Assembly: GCF_019670125.1 (NCBI RefSeq)
Contig: NZ_AP023033.1
Span: 372,001 to 436,000, forward strand
Length of the DNA: 64,000 nucleotides
Direction of reading: 5' to 3'
Source of the DNA: Agarivorans aestuarii
GTDB taxonomy: Bacteria > Pseudomonadota > Gammaproteobacteria > Enterobacterales > Celerinatantimonadaceae
The translations under genes and the position numbers were made by a program. The notes below the pieces were generated by a model, which was not told the origin of the DNA, made no database searches, and saw only the letters and a program-made list of their open reading frames with translations. Below are positions 1 to 10,787 of this stretch, one piece after another. Every line of letters begins with the position of its first letter. Position 1 is the first letter of the stretch.

Positions 1-1299
1 AGCGTCAAAATCAGCCTTAGTTGCGCCCATTTTCATGGCTACACCAAAGCCTTGTAAGATCTCATCCATGCCTAAGCCAATGCCGTGAAGACCTACTACT
101 TTTTGCTCTTCGCCAGCACAGATTAGTTTCATCTTGGTTACTTGGCGGTGTTGGGTAACGGCGGTGTACATGGCCCCAAAGCTAGAGTTATACACTTTCA
201 CGTTATCTTCACCGTATTGAGCAATAGCTTCTGGCTCGGTTAAACCGATGGTGCCAATGGCTGGGTGACTAAATACTACGGTAGGAATTAAGTCATAATC
301 CATTTTTGCGTTGGTTTGGCCATTAAATAATCGCTCAGACAATAAACGGCCGGCTTTTACTGCAACAGGAGTCAATTCAACTTTACCGATGTTGTCACCT
401 ACGGCATAAACGCCAGCAACGTTGGTATTTGAGTACTCATCAACCTTAATGTAACCACGTTCATCGGTTTCAACACCAATGCCTTCTAGGTTAATTTTGT
501 CATTGGCGGGTTCACGGCCAATTGCCCAAATTACACTATCTACTTGCAAGCTATTACCATTTTCAAAGCTAACAACTAGGCTGCCATCAGCTTGTTTTTC
601 AATGGCTTTAGGAGTGCTATTGGTATGTAATGTTGGCCCGTCTTCGGCCATTATCTCCACTAAGGTTTCGCTTAGCATAGGATCAAAGTTCCGCAGCGGA
701 GCATGCTTGCGAACGGCTAAATACGTTTCGCTGCCTAGCGAGTGCAATACGCCAGCGAGCTCAACCGCAATATAACCAGCACCTAGCACCAATACTCGCT
801 TGGGTTGCTCGGTCAGAGCAAAGAAACCGTCGGAATCAATGCCTAGCTCGGCGCCAGGAATATTAGGAATCGTCGGGCGGCCACCGGTAGCAATAAGAAT
901 ATGTTTTGCGCGGATTTGTTCGCCGTTTACTTCAACAGTATTGGCGTCGATAAACTTGGCAAAGCCGTTGATAACGGTCACGCCATTATTGCCTAACACG
1001 CGGTCATAAGAGCCATGGATACGCTTAATGTAGGCTTCGCGGCTTGCCACTAGCGTAGACCAATCGAACTTATTTACCTGAACATCAAAGCCATAGTCTG
1101 GAGCGTAGCGGTGAATGGCTTCTGCAACTTGAGCGCCGAACCACATGGCTTTTTTGGGTACACAACCCACATTTACACAGGTGCCGCCAACGTGACGGGC
1201 TTCAACTAAGGCAACTTTTTGTCCGTACATAGAGGCGCGATTTGCCGAGGCGATACCGCCACTGCCTGCGCCAATGCATAGGTAGTCGAATTCTCTCAT
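1..1299 (-). CDS. gor: Glutathione-disulfide reductase, C-terminus cut by window edge
   Basis: This enzyme is an NADPH- and FAD-dependent reductase that turns oxidised glutathione into GSH in the cytoplasm. The first residues form the FAD-binding GxGxxG fold (CIGAGSGG), followed at about residues 40-52 by the redox-active pair in [13 protein letters not shown], which is diagnostic for the family. A second Rossmann segment ([13 protein letters not shown]) binds NADPH. The ATG lies six bases after GGAGTACC-type purine-rich sequence. All 433 codons to the window edge are open. The family is about 450 residues long, so only the last 17 or so are missing, including the end of the dimer interface with the HPT motif. 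The orphan kinase gene ends 61 bases upstream on the same strand. The fragment is clearly Gor rather than lipoamide dehydrogenase. Confidence 0.95.
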   Translation of the reverse strand, partial: MREFDYLCIGAGSGGIASANRASMYGQKVALVEARHVGGTCVNVGCVPKKAMWFGAQVAEAIHRYAPDYGFDVQVNKFDWSTLVASREAYIKRIHGSYDRVLGNNGVTVINGFAKFIDANTVEVNGEQIRAKHILIATGGRPTIPNIPGAELGIDSDGFFALTEQPKRVLVLGAGYIAVELAGVLHSLGSETYLAVRKHAPLRNFDPMLSETLVEIMAEDGPTLHTNSTPKAIEKQADGSLVVSFENGNSLQVDSVIWAIGREPANDKINLEGIGVETDERGYIKVDEYSNTNVAGVYAVGDNIGKVELTPVAVKAGRLLSERLFNGQTNAKMDYDLIPTVVFSHPAIGTIGLTEPEAIAQYGEDNVKVYNSSFGAMYTAVTQHRQVTKMKLICAGEEQKVVGLHGIGLGMDEILQGFGVAMKMGATKADFDA

Positions 1300-1360
1300 T
1301 AAGGTACTCCAAATAGGGGCCGAAAACTTGCAGCAGTATAGCCTGTACTAAAGACAGATG

Positions 1361-3364
1361 TTAATCAGCTTTTTGCGCTTGGTAAGGCAAGCGGATAGAA
1401 AAGTGCACCCCTTCATCAGGTTTGCTATCAAAAGCAATGTGCCCTTTAAGCAGTTGAACCACTAGGTTGTAGACAATGTGTGTGCCTAAACCACTGCCGC
1501 CTTGGCCTCGTTTTGAGGTGACAAAGGGGTCAAAAATACGTTGGGCAATATTGTTATCAACGCCGCGTCCCGAGTCGCGGTAGTCGATATGCAATTGGTC
1601 GTCTTCTCGGTGAATGGAAATGTCGATACGTTTATCACCTTCCCAGCCTTCAAAGCCGTGTTTAACTGAGTTTAAAATCAAGTTGGAATAGATTTGAGTA
1701 AAGCTCCCAGGGAAGCTGTAAAGCTCTAAGTCGTCATCACAATCAACCACTATCTCACAGCCCGAACGTCTAATTTTGTGGCCTAAGGAAGTGATTACTT
1801 GGTTAACATTTTCGTTAAGGTTAAAGGTGTAACAAGCCTCGGAGCTTTGGTCTACCGCCACTTGTTTGAAGCTGCTGATAAGATCGGATGCACGTCTTAA
1901 GTTGTTAAGCAGTAATTCGGTAGATTGGTTGAGGTTTTGAATCAACTCTTCCATAAACTTGCGGCTTAGTTTTCCGCTCTCAATATTCTTCTCTAATTGG
2001 TTACCTTGCTCTTGCAAGTAAGAGGCGGCTGTTACACTAATACCAATCGGCGTATTAATCTCGTGGGCAACGCCAGCCACTAAGCCACCCAGTGATGCCA
2101 TTTTTTCTGCTTCAACCAGTGATTGCTGAGCGTTTTTAAGCTTGTCGAAGGCACTGGCTAATTGCAGGTTACTTTCTTCTAGCCGCTCGGTACGAGATTG
2201 CACTTTTTGCTCAAGCTCATCGTTGAGCTCTTTAATCTCTTTCTCAACGCGTTTGAGAGGGGTTACGTCGTAACCAAAGGCGATCATTCGTGATACATGG
2301 TTGCCCTCGTAAAAAGGCACAAAGGTCCATAGTAGGGTGTATTGATTGTTGGCTTGGTCGGTAAGGGTTAACTCTTGGTCTTGAATAACCCGCAGTTGGC
2401 GTAAATCGGTTTCAATTTTCTCGCGCATGTCATTATCAATGAATACGCTTAGCCAATTCTGTCCTTCTAATTCTTCTTGGTGGAAACCGGTGAGCATTAC
2501 CCCCGCAGGGTTAGCGGTGAGTACATTAAGTTGATTATCGAGAGTAACAATAACCGCGTTACTGGCGTTGATTACCGTGGCGGAGAAGTCGCGCTCATGC
2601 GCCAACTGTTCAGTGGCTTTGAGTTTTTGGTCAAATTCGTGGTCGATCTTCTGGGTCATTTGGTTAAGGGTATTAACCAGTTCTCCTAACTCATCGTTAC
2701 GCGTTTTATTGCCAGTATCAATTTTTAACGGTGCGCCTAAGTTATCTAGGTCAAGGTTGCGGGTGTACTCCACAATGGTATTTAGGTGGCGCACAATCAC
2801 GTAATAAATGATGAACAAAATACCAATAGAAACTACTAAGGTTTTCACGGTTTGGCTGATTAAAATCAGCATAGCTTTTTGCCACAAGCGCTCATAAACC
2901 TGCTCTAGTGAGGCTGCCACAAACAGCTTACCTACCATTTCACCTTGATAGATAAGCTCAAATTCTTGGGATAAGTCGTAACGATCAGCAGAGCGGCCGC
3001 GCGCTAGCAAAGGAACTTCAGATGAACCAAGGATCTCTTTCACTAGCACATATTGCATATTGGGCAGGTTCATAATGCCCTCAATTTGCACTTCTACTTG
3101 CTCTTCATCAAGGTTCCATAAACTGGCAGCAATTGGCTGCAAAAAGCTCACTTCAATTTGATCAATGCTTTTTTCAATAACTTGTACGTCTTGTTTGTAG
3201 TCGTAACGAAGTTGGATGAGAGTGATGATAAGGGCAAGCAGGGTAGAACAGATAAGGATGTAGGACAGCATCCGTAATGACAGGCTGTTAGTACCTTTGT
3301 TTAAGGCTAATTTTTGCCACAGCCCTGAGTTTTCAACTCGTGGTGTATTGTTATTATTGTCCAT
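1361..3364 (-). CDS. Membrane PAS-containing sensor histidine kinase (orphan)
   Basis: This is a 667-residue hybrid-free sensor kinase. It has a cytoplasmic N-terminus, a membrane helix at about residues 33-52, a periplasmic sensor region to about 162, a second helix at about 165-190, a HAMP linker, a PAS domain at about 262-375, a coiled coil, and a HisKA domain with the phospho-acceptor His434 in GVAHEINTPIG. The catalytic ATPase domain carries the N box (NLILNSVKHGF), DSGRGV and GGSGLG. The GVAHEINTPIG form of the H box belongs to the large HPK4-like group whose partners are often encoded elsewhere. No response regulator is adjacent, so signal and target are unknown. The gene ends 61 bases before gor and could be read through into it. 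Confidence 0.9.
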   Translation of the reverse strand: MDNNNNTPRVENSGLWQKLALNKGTNSLSLRMLSYILICSTLLALIITLIQLRYDYKQDVQVIEKSIDQIEVSFLQPIAASLWNLDEEQVEVQIEGIMNLPNMQYVLVKEILGSSEVPLLARGRSADRYDLSQEFELIYQGEMVGKLFVAASLEQVYERLWQKAMLILISQTVKTLVVSIGILFIIYYVIVRHLNTIVEYTRNLDLDNLGAPLKIDTGNKTRNDELGELVNTLNQMTQKIDHEFDQKLKATEQLAHERDFSATVINASNAVIVTLDNQLNVLTANPAGVMLTGFHQEELEGQNWLSVFIDNDMREKIETDLRQLRVIQDQELTLTDQANNQYTLLWTFVPFYEGNHVSRMIAFGYDVTPLKRVEKEIKELNDELEQKVQSRTERLEESNLQLASAFDKLKNAQQSLVEAEKMASLGGLVAGVAHEINTPIGISVTAASYLQEQGNQLEKNIESGKLSRKFMEELIQNLNQSTELLLNNLRRASDLISSFKQVAVDQSSEACYTFNLNENVNQVITSLGHKIRRSGCEIVVDCDDDLELYSFPGSFTQIYSNLILNSVKHGFEGWEGDKRIDISIHREDDQLHIDYRDSGRGVDNNIAQRIFDPFVTSKRGQGGSGLGTHIVYNLVVQLLKGHIAFDSKPDEGVHFSIRLPYQAQKAD

Positions 3365-3479
3365 TAATCGATGAGTCCTGTTGGTCTAGGTTATTGATAA
3401 ACCAAGAAACCAAAATAATCCCTAAGGAAATCATAGTCTAATTCAAAGCTATGTAAACTGTCCAAATCACTAAACGTGG

Positions 3480-3507
3480 GTTGATTTACAAATTTTTAGC
3501 CCCAGAT
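3480..3507 (+). promoter_or_regulatory. Possible sigma-32 promoter of prlC
   Basis: GTTGATT, 13 bases, then CCCCAGAT resembles the heat-shock consensus CTTGAAA-N13/17-CCCCATnT. It sits 45 bases before the prlC start. prlC is a heat-shock gene in E. coli. Both elements deviate from consensus, so this is only suggestive. Confidence 0.35.
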
Positions 3508-3551
3508 TAAGCTATTCATAGCTGACATTTCTCAATCTTTAAGGATCCCCT

Positions 3552-5585
3552 ATGAGTAACCCTTTACTTGATTTACCTGGATTACCGCCGTTTAGCAAAA
3601 TTAAACCTGAACATGTGCAGCCTGCTGTAGAGCAAGTGATTGAGGAATGCCGCACCACCATTGACGATGTGCTCAAGCACTCAAGCCCAAGCTGGCAAAA
3701 CTTCATTCTGCCTTTGGATGAAGTAAATGATCGCCTTAGTCGCCTATGGTCACCGGTGAGCCATTGTAACTCGGTAGTGAATAGCCAAGAGTTGCGCGAA
3801 GCCTATGAAGCCTGTTTGCCCTTGTTGTCGGAATACAGCACTTTTGTTGGCCAACATAAAGGTTTGTATCAAGCCTACAAACAACTCGCCGGTAGCGATG
3901 CCTTCGCTAGTTATAATCTAGCCCAGCAAAAATCGATTAGTGATGCATTACGGGACTTTGAATTGTCGGGCATTGGTTTAGAAGCCGAGCAGCAAAGCCG
4001 TTATGGTGAGATTGTGAAGCGCTTGTCTGAGCTATCTTCACAGTTTTCTAATAATGTATTGGATGCCACTTTAGCTTGGCAAAAACAGATTACCGATGTA
4101 AATGACCTCGCCGGTCTGCCAGAGTCTGCTTTAGCTGCCGCTAAACAAGCCGCAGAAGCCAAAGAACTTGATGGCTACTTGCTGACTTTAGAATTTCCGA
4201 GCTACCTGCCAGTAATGACTTATGCCGACAAGCGAGAGCTGCGCGAAGAAATGTACCGCGCTTTTAGCACCCGCGCCTCGGAACAAGCAAGTACCGATGA
4301 AAAGTTCGATAACACCGTGATTATTGATGAAGAACTAGAGCTGCGTAGTGAGTTAGCTAAGCTGCTCGGTTTTGATAGTTACGCCGACAAATCTTTAGCC
4401 ACTAAAATGGCGGAATCACCCTCTCAAGTATTGGGCTTCTTAAATGACCTGGCCGAGCGCTCTAAGCCACAAGCTGAGCTCGAATTAGCCGAGCTAGAAG
4501 CCTTTGCCAAAGAACAACATCAAGTCTCAGAGCTAGCTGCTTGGGACATGGCCTATTACTCTGAGAAACTAAAACAACATACTTACGCTATTTCTGATGA
4601 ACAGTTACGCCCTTACTTCCCTGAAGACAAGGTACTAGGCGGTTTGTTCGAAGTGGTTAAACGCCTATTTAAGGTTGAGGTAAGCGAGAAGCAAAACGTA
4701 GATACTTGGCATTCTGACGTACGCTTTTTTGAAATTAGCGACCAAAGCGGTGAGCTGCGCGGTTCTTTCTATCTAGATTTATATGCTCGCGAACACAAAC
4801 GTGGCGGCGCTTGGATGGACGGCTGCATAGACCGCCGTATCGACGCCAAGGGTGAGCTGATTAAGCCAGTGGCGTATTTAACCTGTAACTTCAATAAACC
4901 GGTAGGTGACAAGCCAGCGCTATTTACTCACGATGAAGTGATTACTCTGTTCCATGAGTTTGGTCACGGTATTCACCATATGCTTACCAAAGTTGATGAA
5001 GCGGCGGTATCGGGGATTAATGGTGTAGCTTGGGACGCCGTAGAGCTACCTAGCCAGTTTTTAGAAAACTGGTGCTGGCAAAGCGACGCGCTTGCCTTTA
5101 TCTCGGGCCATTACGAAACTGGCCAGCCACTGCCACAAGCCTTGTTAGATAAAATGCTAGCGGCGCGTAACTTCCAATCAGCGATGACCATGGTTCGCCA
5201 GCTGGAGTTTTCACTATTCGATTTTCGTTTACACCACGAGCCAGCCAATGGTCGCAGTGTATTGGATCTGCTTAATGAAGTTCGTGCTCAAGTTTCGGTG
5301 ATTAAGCCACCTAGCTTTAATCGCTTCCAAAACAGCTTTAGCCATATTTTTGCTGGCGGTTACAGCGCGGGTTACTACAGCTACAAGTGGGCCGAAGTAT
5401 TGTCTGCCGATGCCTTCTCGAAATTTGAAGATGAAGGTATCTTTAACCCAGACACTGGCCTGCACTTCTTGAGCAATATTCTTGAGAAAGGTGGCTCGCA
5501 AGAACCTATGGAATTGTTTAAAGCCTTTAGGGGCCGTGAGCCAAAAGTTGATGCTTTATTGCGTCACTCTGGCATCGCAGCCTAA
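3552..5585 (+). CDS. prlC: Oligopeptidase A (M3 metallopeptidase)
   Basis: This cytoplasmic zinc peptidase degrades short peptides, including cleaved signal peptides. The M3 signature HEFGHGIHH provides zinc ligands His468 and His472 and catalytic Glu469; the third ligand is probably Glu498 in WDAVELPSQ. The 677-residue length matches E. coli OpdA (about 680). An AAGGA sequence precedes the ATG by nine bases. A strong hairpin terminator follows, so the gene is probably monocistronic. It lies next to gor, as in enterobacteria. There is nothing unusual in the protein. Confidence 0.97.
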   Translation: MSNPLLDLPGLPPFSKIKPEHVQPAVEQVIEECRTTIDDVLKHSSPSWQNFILPLDEVNDRLSRLWSPVSHCNSVVNSQELREAYEACLPLLSEYSTFVGQHKGLYQAYKQLAGSDAFASYNLAQQKSISDALRDFELSGIGLEAEQQSRYGEIVKRLSELSSQFSNNVLDATLAWQKQITDVNDLAGLPESALAAAKQAAEAKELDGYLLTLEFPSYLPVMTYADKRELREEMYRAFSTRASEQASTDEKFDNTVIIDEELELRSELAKLLGFDSYADKSLATKMAESPSQVLGFLNDLAERSKPQAELELAELEAFAKEQHQVSELAAWDMAYYSEKLKQHTYAISDEQLRPYFPEDKVLGGLFEVVKRLFKVEVSEKQNVDTWHSDVRFFEISDQSGELRGSFYLDLYAREHKRGGAWMDGCIDRRIDAKGELIKPVAYLTCNFNKPVGDKPALFTHDEVITLFHEFGHGIHHMLTKVDEAAVSGINGVAWDAVELPSQFLENWCWQSDALAFISGHYETGQPLPQALLDKMLAARNFQSAMTMVRQLEFSLFDFRLHHEPANGRSVLDLLNEVRAQVSVIKPPSFNRFQNSFSHIFAGGYSAGYYSYKWAEVLSADAFSKFEDEGIFNPDTGLHFLSNILEKGGSQEPMELFKAFRGREPKVDALLRHSGIAA

Positions 5586-5608
5586 GTGGCTAGCAAGCTA
5601 TAATTTAC

Positions 5609-5636
5609 AACGCGGCTAAGGCCGCGTTTTGTTTTT
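5609..5636 (+). terminator. Rho-independent terminator after prlC
   Basis: An 8-bp stem AACGCGGC/GCCGCGTT with loop TAAG is followed by a T-rich run broken by one G. Confidence 0.85.
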
Positions 5637-5715
5637 AAGGCTTAAATAAATTTTTGCTCACAGCAACTAGGTGTTGAGTTAAGCTAGCTTAGTTACCAAA
5701 GAAAGAGATGGATTA

Positions 5716-6801
5716 ATGTTTGAAGAATTTGCCCAGTGGTTAGAGCAGGAGCAAGCTCAGCTAGCCACGTCTAATTGGTTATTTGATGTATTTGTAGTGT
5801 TAAGCATTACGCTAGTGGCCTTTTTGGTTTGGCGTGTTTTGGCCTCACGCATGAGCCGTTTAACCGAGAAAACTAAAACTGTCTGGGATGACGCTATTTG
5901 GTTTTCACTTTGGAAACCGATTAACTGGATGATTGCGGTGGTGGGGTTGTCATTAGTGGCAGTAGCCTTTGCTAATGCCTTGGATTCAGACTTTAAACCT
6001 TATATTCCCATTATTCGCCAAGTGATGGTGGTATTCATGGTTGCTTGGGCGGCGATGCGCTTTGTGCGCAGAGCCGAAGAGCAGCTGATCGTGGTGGGGA
6101 AAGACAAAACCACTGTGCAGGCAGTGGCTAAGTTATGCCGCGCAGCAGTGATCATTCTATTTTTACTCGCGGTATTTCAAACTCTTGGCTTTAGTATTTC
6201 TGGGGTATTGGCCTTTGGCGGCATGGGCGGCCTTATTGTTGGTATGGCTGCTAAAGACTTACTGGCTAATTTCTTTGGTGCCCTATTGGTCTACTTTGAC
6301 AAGCCTTTTAAGGTGGGCGATTGGATCCGTTCCCCCGATCGCAGCATTGAAGGTACGGTTGAAAACATAGGCTGGCGAGTAACCAAAATTCGCACCTTCG
6401 ACAAACGCCCTTTGTATGTGCCTAACTCAATTTTTTCTAGCATTGCGGTAGAAAACCCTAGCCGCATGAGTCATCGCCGAATTAAGGAAACTATTGGTTT
6501 ACGTTATGACGATGCTGACAAGGTGAGCAAGGTGGTGGCTGATGTAGAAAATATGCTGCGTAATCATCCAGAAATCGATACCAATCAAACCCTGATGGTG
6601 AACTTTGATAGCTTTAATGCATCCTCACTCGACTTCTTCATTTACACCTTTACTAAAACCACCAACTGGGTGAAGTATCACGAAGTGAAGCAAGACGTAT
6701 TAAATCAGATTGTGCAGATTGTTGCGGCCAACGGCGCCGAATTTGCCTTCCCTACTCGAACCTTGCACTTAAACACTAGCCCGGCAGATCTAGAAGCCTA
6801 A
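5716..6801 (+). CDS. MscS-family small mechanosensitive channel
   Basis: This is a 361-residue inner-membrane channel of the MscS family, expected to open under membrane tension and release solutes on osmotic downshock. It has about five predicted membrane helices: about residues 22-42, two between 70 and 115, and two between 138 and 190. The last pair holds the pore-lining Gly/Ala pattern FGGMGGLIVGMAAKDLLAN. The beta domain follows (KPFKVGDWIRSPD, EGTVENIGWRVTKIRT, VPNSIF), with a C-terminal alpha/beta cytoplasmic cage. Its extra N-terminal helices resemble YbdG-like or YnaI-like members more than the 286-residue MscS itself. Purine-rich AAAGAGATGG precedes the ATG. It appears to be a single-gene unit. 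Confidence 0.9.
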   Translation: MFEEFAQWLEQEQAQLATSNWLFDVFVVLSITLVAFLVWRVLASRMSRLTEKTKTVWDDAIWFSLWKPINWMIAVVGLSLVAVAFANALDSDFKPYIPIIRQVMVVFMVAWAAMRFVRRAEEQLIVVGKDKTTVQAVAKLCRAAVIILFLLAVFQTLGFSISGVLAFGGMGGLIVGMAAKDLLANFFGALLVYFDKPFKVGDWIRSPDRSIEGTVENIGWRVTKIRTFDKRPLYVPNSIFSSIAVENPSRMSHRRIKETIGLRYDDADKVSKVVADVENMLRNHPEIDTNQTLMVNFDSFNASSLDFFIYTFTKTTNWVKYHEVKQDVLNQIVQIVAANGAEFAFPTRTLHLNTSPADLEA

Positions 6802-6807
6802 GAAAAA

Positions 6808-6836
6808 CGGCAGAAGCAGCAATGCTGTTTCTGCCG
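6808..6836. terminator. Stem-loop after the MscS gene
   Basis: A 13-bp stem with one G-T pair closes a three-base AAT loop and begins seven bases after the stop codon. There is no T-run on the plus side. The AAAAA directly before the stem gives a T-run only for minus-strand transcription, where no gene is served. It may be a 3' stabiliser or a weak terminator. Confidence 0.55.
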
Positions 6837-7297
6837 AGCGCTAAATTGGCGCATAGCAGCCTGCATATTTATTCTCTGTAAAAGCGTAAAACTTCAAAAC
6901 TCCGCCAGTGATACTAGCTAAATCTTATGCTATTTACACAAATTGCTTTATTTTTATCCTGCGAAAATTAATTTAACCTTATCAAAATTTAGTTATTCAG
7001 CAGAGCTGTAGCATATTTGAGATAAATAAGGCTTAAATTTCGGATTTAGATCTATTTGTAGCTTTAAAGTTTGCTTGTGTGGAATAAGTTGCTGTATGTG
7101 ATCGGTGTATTGTTTTTAGTCTAGACAAATAAGTTGTTAAAACCCTATGTGATAGAGCCGGCTTCAGAAGGCTGACTTGTGAAACACTGCAAACTTAGGG
7201 TAAAACAACAGCCAATGGGGTGAAATCTGCATTATGGTTTAATGCGGCACTTCTGCAAACACACTCAATATAACAAAAAGCTAACATGGAGTTATCA
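6837..7297. other. Long AT-rich leader region before livK
   Basis: About 460 bases without a credible gene. It must contain the livK promoter. I see scattered TGTGA half-sites (near 7098 and 7149) but no complete CRP site or clear -35/-10 pair. An open frame on the opposite strand only shadows livK. Confidence 0.5.
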
Positions 7298-8416
7298 ATG
7301 ACTAAATGGACAAAATCAGCTTCAGGGGTAGCGGTATCGCTAGCTCTATTCGGCGCTGCTACTTTCGCACAAGCGGCAGACACAATTAAAGTGGCAATTG
7401 CTGGCCCAGTAACGGGCCCAGTAGCGCAATACGGTGACATGCAATTTGCTGGTGGCGGTATTGCTGTAGAACTGCTTAACCAAGCTGGCGCCTTAACTGG
7501 CAAGCAAATTGAAGCAGTGGTTTACGATGATGCTTGTGAGCCAAAACAAGCCGTGGCCGTGGCCAACAAAATCATTAACGATGGTGTTAAATACGTCATT
7601 GGTCACCTTTGTTCAGGTGCGACTCAGCCAGCGTCTGACGTATATGAAGATGAAGGTGTATTGATGATTACCCCTGCTTCTACCAACCCAGACATCACCA
7701 CCCGTGATTACCAACTTATTTTCCGCACCATTGGTTTAGACAGCGACCAAGGTCCAACTGCCGCACGTTATATCATCAATGCGGTTAAACCTGAGCGTGT
7801 AGCGGTAATTCACGATAAGCAACAATACGGTGAAGGTATTGCTACTTCTGTGAAAAATGAGCTAGAAGCTGCTGGCACTAAAGTTGTGGCTTTTGAAGGT
7901 GTAACAGCCGGTGATAAAGACTTCTCAGCACTAATTGCTAAGTTGAAGAAAGAGAACGTAGATTTTGTTTACTACGGTGGTTACCACCCAGAGCTAGGTT
8001 TGATTCTTCGTCAGTCTTCAGAAAAAGGCCTAAAAGCCACTTTTATGGGGCCGGAAGGTGTGGGTAACAAAGATATTTCTGCGATTGCTGGTGCAGCTTC
8101 AGAAGGTCTATTGGTTACGCTTCCTAAGAAATACGACTTAGATCCTGCCAACAAACCAGTGGTAGATGCTTTAGTTAAAAATGGCGACGATCCTACTGGT
8201 CCATTCGTATGGACAGCCTTTGCTGCCATGCAAAGTATTGTTGCTGGCGTAAATGCTGCGGGTGATGATCCAGAAGCTGTAGCCGAATTCCTACGTGGAA
8301 ACACCGTTGAAACGGTTATGGGCCCACTACAGTGGGACGCTAAAGGCGACCTTAAAGGCTTCGACTTTGGTGTATTCACTTGGCACGCTGACGGTTCTTC
8401 ATCAGCAGCTAAGTAA
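7298..8416 (+). CDS. livK: Periplasmic branched-chain amino acid binding protein
   Basis: This is the substrate receptor of the Liv ABC importer, binding Leu, Ile or Val in the periplasm. The start chosen is the ATG at 7298, because GGAG lies six bases before it; the in-frame ATG four codons upstream has no ribosome site. The signal peptide ([16 protein letters not shown]) is predicted to be cut before ADTIKVA. Type I periplasmic-binding-protein features follow, with ligand-pocket signatures such as IGHLCSGAT and ITPASTNP as in LivJ/LivK. Five collinear transporter genes follow. A terminator-like hairpin sits between this gene and livH. Exact substrate preference cannot be read from sequence. 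Confidence 0.93.
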   Translation: MTKWTKSASGVAVSLALFGAATFAQAADTIKVAIAGPVTGPVAQYGDMQFAGGGIAVELLNQAGALTGKQIEAVVYDDACEPKQAVAVANKIINDGVKYVIGHLCSGATQPASDVYEDEGVLMITPASTNPDITTRDYQLIFRTIGLDSDQGPTAARYIINAVKPERVAVIHDKQQYGEGIATSVKNELEAAGTKVVAFEGVTAGDKDFSALIAKLKKENVDFVYYGGYHPELGLILRQSSEKGLKATFMGPEGVGNKDISAIAGAASEGLLVTLPKKYDLDPANKPVVDALVKNGDDPTGPFVWTAFAAMQSIVAGVNAAGDDPEAVAEFLRGNTVETVMGPLQWDAKGDLKGFDFGVFTWHADGSSSAAK

Positions 8417-8428
8417 GCGCGTAATACC

Positions 8429-8467
8429 ACACCGGCTAACGATAAGTTAGTCGGTGTTTCTGTTTTT
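8429..8467 (+). terminator. Internal terminator between livK and livH
   Basis: A 12-bp stem with one G-T pair and loop GATAA is followed by TTCTGTTTTT. Its place after the binding-protein gene suggests partial termination, which would raise livK mRNA above that of the membrane genes. Confidence 0.8.
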
Positions 8468-8592
8468 AAGACACTAAATATACCAAACAAGATAAGTCAG
8501 CTGGGTAACAAGGTTATCAGCGGTTTGGGCCGCAACACTGAATACACTTACTTGCCGGTATAGGTGGCGTAGGCCACTAGATTGGGGCAGTT

Positions 8593-9519
8593 ATGTCTGA
8601 GCAATTTTTCTATTTCTTTCAGCAGCTAGTTAATGGTTTAACCATTGGTAGCACCTACGCACTTATCGCCATTGGTTACACCATGGTGTACGGCATTATC
8701 GGCATGATTAACTTCGCTCATGGTGAAGTGTATATGATCGGTAGTTACGTCGCGTTTATCGTGTTAGCTGCATTGGCCTTAATGGGCCTAGATTCCTTAC
8801 CTATTTTGTTATTTGGTGCGTTTGCAATAAGCATCATTATTACCAGCGCCTATGGCTGGACCATTGAAAAGATCGCCTATCGGCCAGTGCGCGGCGGTAA
8901 TCGCCTAATTGCGCTCATTTCGGCCATTGGTATGTCTATCTTCTTGCAGAACTTGGTGCGACTGTCGCAGGGCAGCCGAGACATTGCCATGCCCAGTTTA
9001 ATTACTGGTGGTTGGACATTTGGTCCAGAAGACGGCTTTAACCTAACTATTTCCTACATGCAGTTAGTTATTTTTGTAGTGACCTTTGTCACCATGATTG
9101 CACTAACCACCTTCATTACTCACTCGCGCATGGGACGTGCCTGTCGCGCTTGTTCTGAAGACATAGGCATGGCTAACTTATTGGGTATCGATACCAATAA
9201 AGTTATCTCTCTCACCTTTGTGATTGGTGCTGCATTGGCGGCAGTAGCGGGTGTGCTATTGGGTATTTATTACGGTGTAATCAACCCTTACATTGGCTTT
9301 ATGGCAGGCTTAAAAGCCTTTACTGCAGCGGTATTGGGCGGCATTGGTTCTATTCCTGGTGCAGTGGTAGGTGGTTTGTTGTTAGGCATTACAGAGGCAA
9401 TTACCGCAGGTTACTTTAGTACCGAATACAAAGATGTAGTGTCGTTTGGTTTGCTCTGTTTTGTATTGCTATTTATGCCGACAGGTTTACTCGGTAAGCC
9501 GGAGGTTGAGAAAGTATGA
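8593..9519 (+). CDS. livH: Branched-chain amino acid ABC permease LivH
   Basis: This is the first membrane permease of the Liv importer: 308 residues with about eight hydrophobic segments. The N-terminal signature ([19 protein letters not shown], then [12 protein letters not shown]) is typical of LivH. A cytoplasmic EAA-like loop ([19 protein letters not shown]) couples it to the ATPases. It pairs with LivM. The stop overlaps the livM start by four bases (ATGA), indicating translational coupling. GGGG precedes the start by six bases. Confidence 0.95.
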   Translation: MSEQFFYFFQQLVNGLTIGSTYALIAIGYTMVYGIIGMINFAHGEVYMIGSYVAFIVLAALALMGLDSLPILLFGAFAISIIITSAYGWTIEKIAYRPVRGGNRLIALISAIGMSIFLQNLVRLSQGSRDIAMPSLITGGWTFGPEDGFNLTISYMQLVIFVVTFVTMIALTTFITHSRMGRACRACSEDIGMANLLGIDTNKVISLTFVIGAALAAVAGVLLGIYYGVINPYIGFMAGLKAFTAAVLGGIGSIPGAVVGGLLLGITEAITAGYFSTEYKDVVSFGLLCFVLLFMPTGLLGKPEVEKV

Positions 9520-10787
9520 GTAAGCTCAATCTCTCTGGTGCATTAATTTCTACCATCACTTTTATGCTGTTGGCCGGCTGGCTATTGGGCATTCGTATGG
9601 AGCCAAGCAGCAGTGGTTTAAATTTGGCTTTGGCCGATGAAGGTCATTTGAAATGGTTATTCATTGGCATGGCGGCAGTATTTGTTAGCCAGTTACTTCA
9701 TCCGCTGTTATTTAAGAAGAAAGTCGCAAAAGCCCCAAGCAAGGGTTTTAACTTTAAACTGCCTAGTCCTGAGCAAAACCCAAAGGCTTATCGCTTGCTG
9801 GTGTCTTTTGCCTTAGCTGGCGCAATTATTTGGCCCTTTATGGTAAGCCGTGGCTCAGTGGATTTGGCCACGCTAACCCTTATTTACGTGATGCTAGGTT
9901 TAGGCCTTAACGTGGTGGTTGGCTTAGCCGGCTTACTGGATTTAGGTTACGTAGGCTTCTACGCAGTGGGTGCTTATACCTATGCGCTGCTAAGTGCCGA
10001 CGGCTTTGGTTTTTGGATTTGCTTGCCTATTGCCGGTGGTATGGCCGCTCTATTTGGTTTCTTGCTGGGATTCCCTGTATTGCGCCTGCGCGGCGACTAC
10101 CTCGCCATTGTGACTTTGGGTTTTGGTGAAATCATCCGTCTGATGCTGAACAACTTAACTCATCTTACCGGCGGCCCAAATGGGATCAGTGGTATTCCTA
10201 AACCTACCTTGTTTGGTTTGGAGTTTAACCGCCGTTTGAAAGGCGAGGGGTTTGATACCTTCCATAACTTTTTTGGCATTAGTTACAACTCCCAATACAA
10301 AGTGATTTTCTTGTATTTAATGGCTCTATTACTGGTAGTGCTAACGGTGATTGTGATTAACCGTTTATTAAGAATGCCAATTGGCCGCGCATGGGAAGCA
10401 CTTCGCGAGGACGAAATTGCCTGTCGCTCATTAGGCTTAAATCCTACCGTGGTTAAACTGAGTGCCTTTACTATTGGTGCTGCGTTTGCTGGCTTTGCCG
10501 GAAGCTTTTTTGCGGCTCGCCAAGGCTTTATTAGCCCCGAGTCTTTCACCTTCATTGAATCGGCAATTATATTGGCGATTGTGGTGCTGGGCGGTATGGG
10601 CTCGCAAATTGGTGTAGTACTAGCAGCAATTATTATGACGGTACTGCCAGAGATGGCGCGTGAATTTAACGAATACCGCATGTTGATGTTTGGTTTGATG
10701 ATGGTATTTATGATGGTTTGGCGACCACAGGGCTTATTGCCAATGTCTCGTCCTCATATTGAGTTAAAAGAGGAGGCCAAGGCATGA
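9516..10787 (+). CDS. livM: Branched-chain amino acid ABC permease LivM
   Basis: This is the second Liv permease, 423 residues. The N-terminal 90 residues hold two extra hydrophobic segments (the DUF3382 region of long LivM proteins). The core permease domain begins near residue 110 ([20 protein letters not shown]). The coupling loop is [20 protein letters not shown]. It overlaps livH and livG by four bases each (ATGA), so the three are translated as one coupled set. Confidence 0.95.
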   Translation: MSKLNLSGALISTITFMLLAGWLLGIRMEPSSSGLNLALADEGHLKWLFIGMAAVFVSQLLHPLLFKKKVAKAPSKGFNFKLPSPEQNPKAYRLLVSFALAGAIIWPFMVSRGSVDLATLTLIYVMLGLGLNVVVGLAGLLDLGYVGFYAVGAYTYALLSADGFGFWICLPIAGGMAALFGFLLGFPVLRLRGDYLAIVTLGFGEIIRLMLNNLTHLTGGPNGISGIPKPTLFGLEFNRRLKGEGFDTFHNFFGISYNSQYKVIFLYLMALLLVVLTVIVINRLLRMPIGRAWEALREDEIACRSLGLNPTVVKLSAFTIGAAFAGFAGSFFAARQGFISPESFTFIESAIILAIVVLGGMGSQIGVVLAAIIMTVLPEMAREFNEYRMLMFGLMMVFMMVWRPQGLLPMSRPHIELKEEAKA

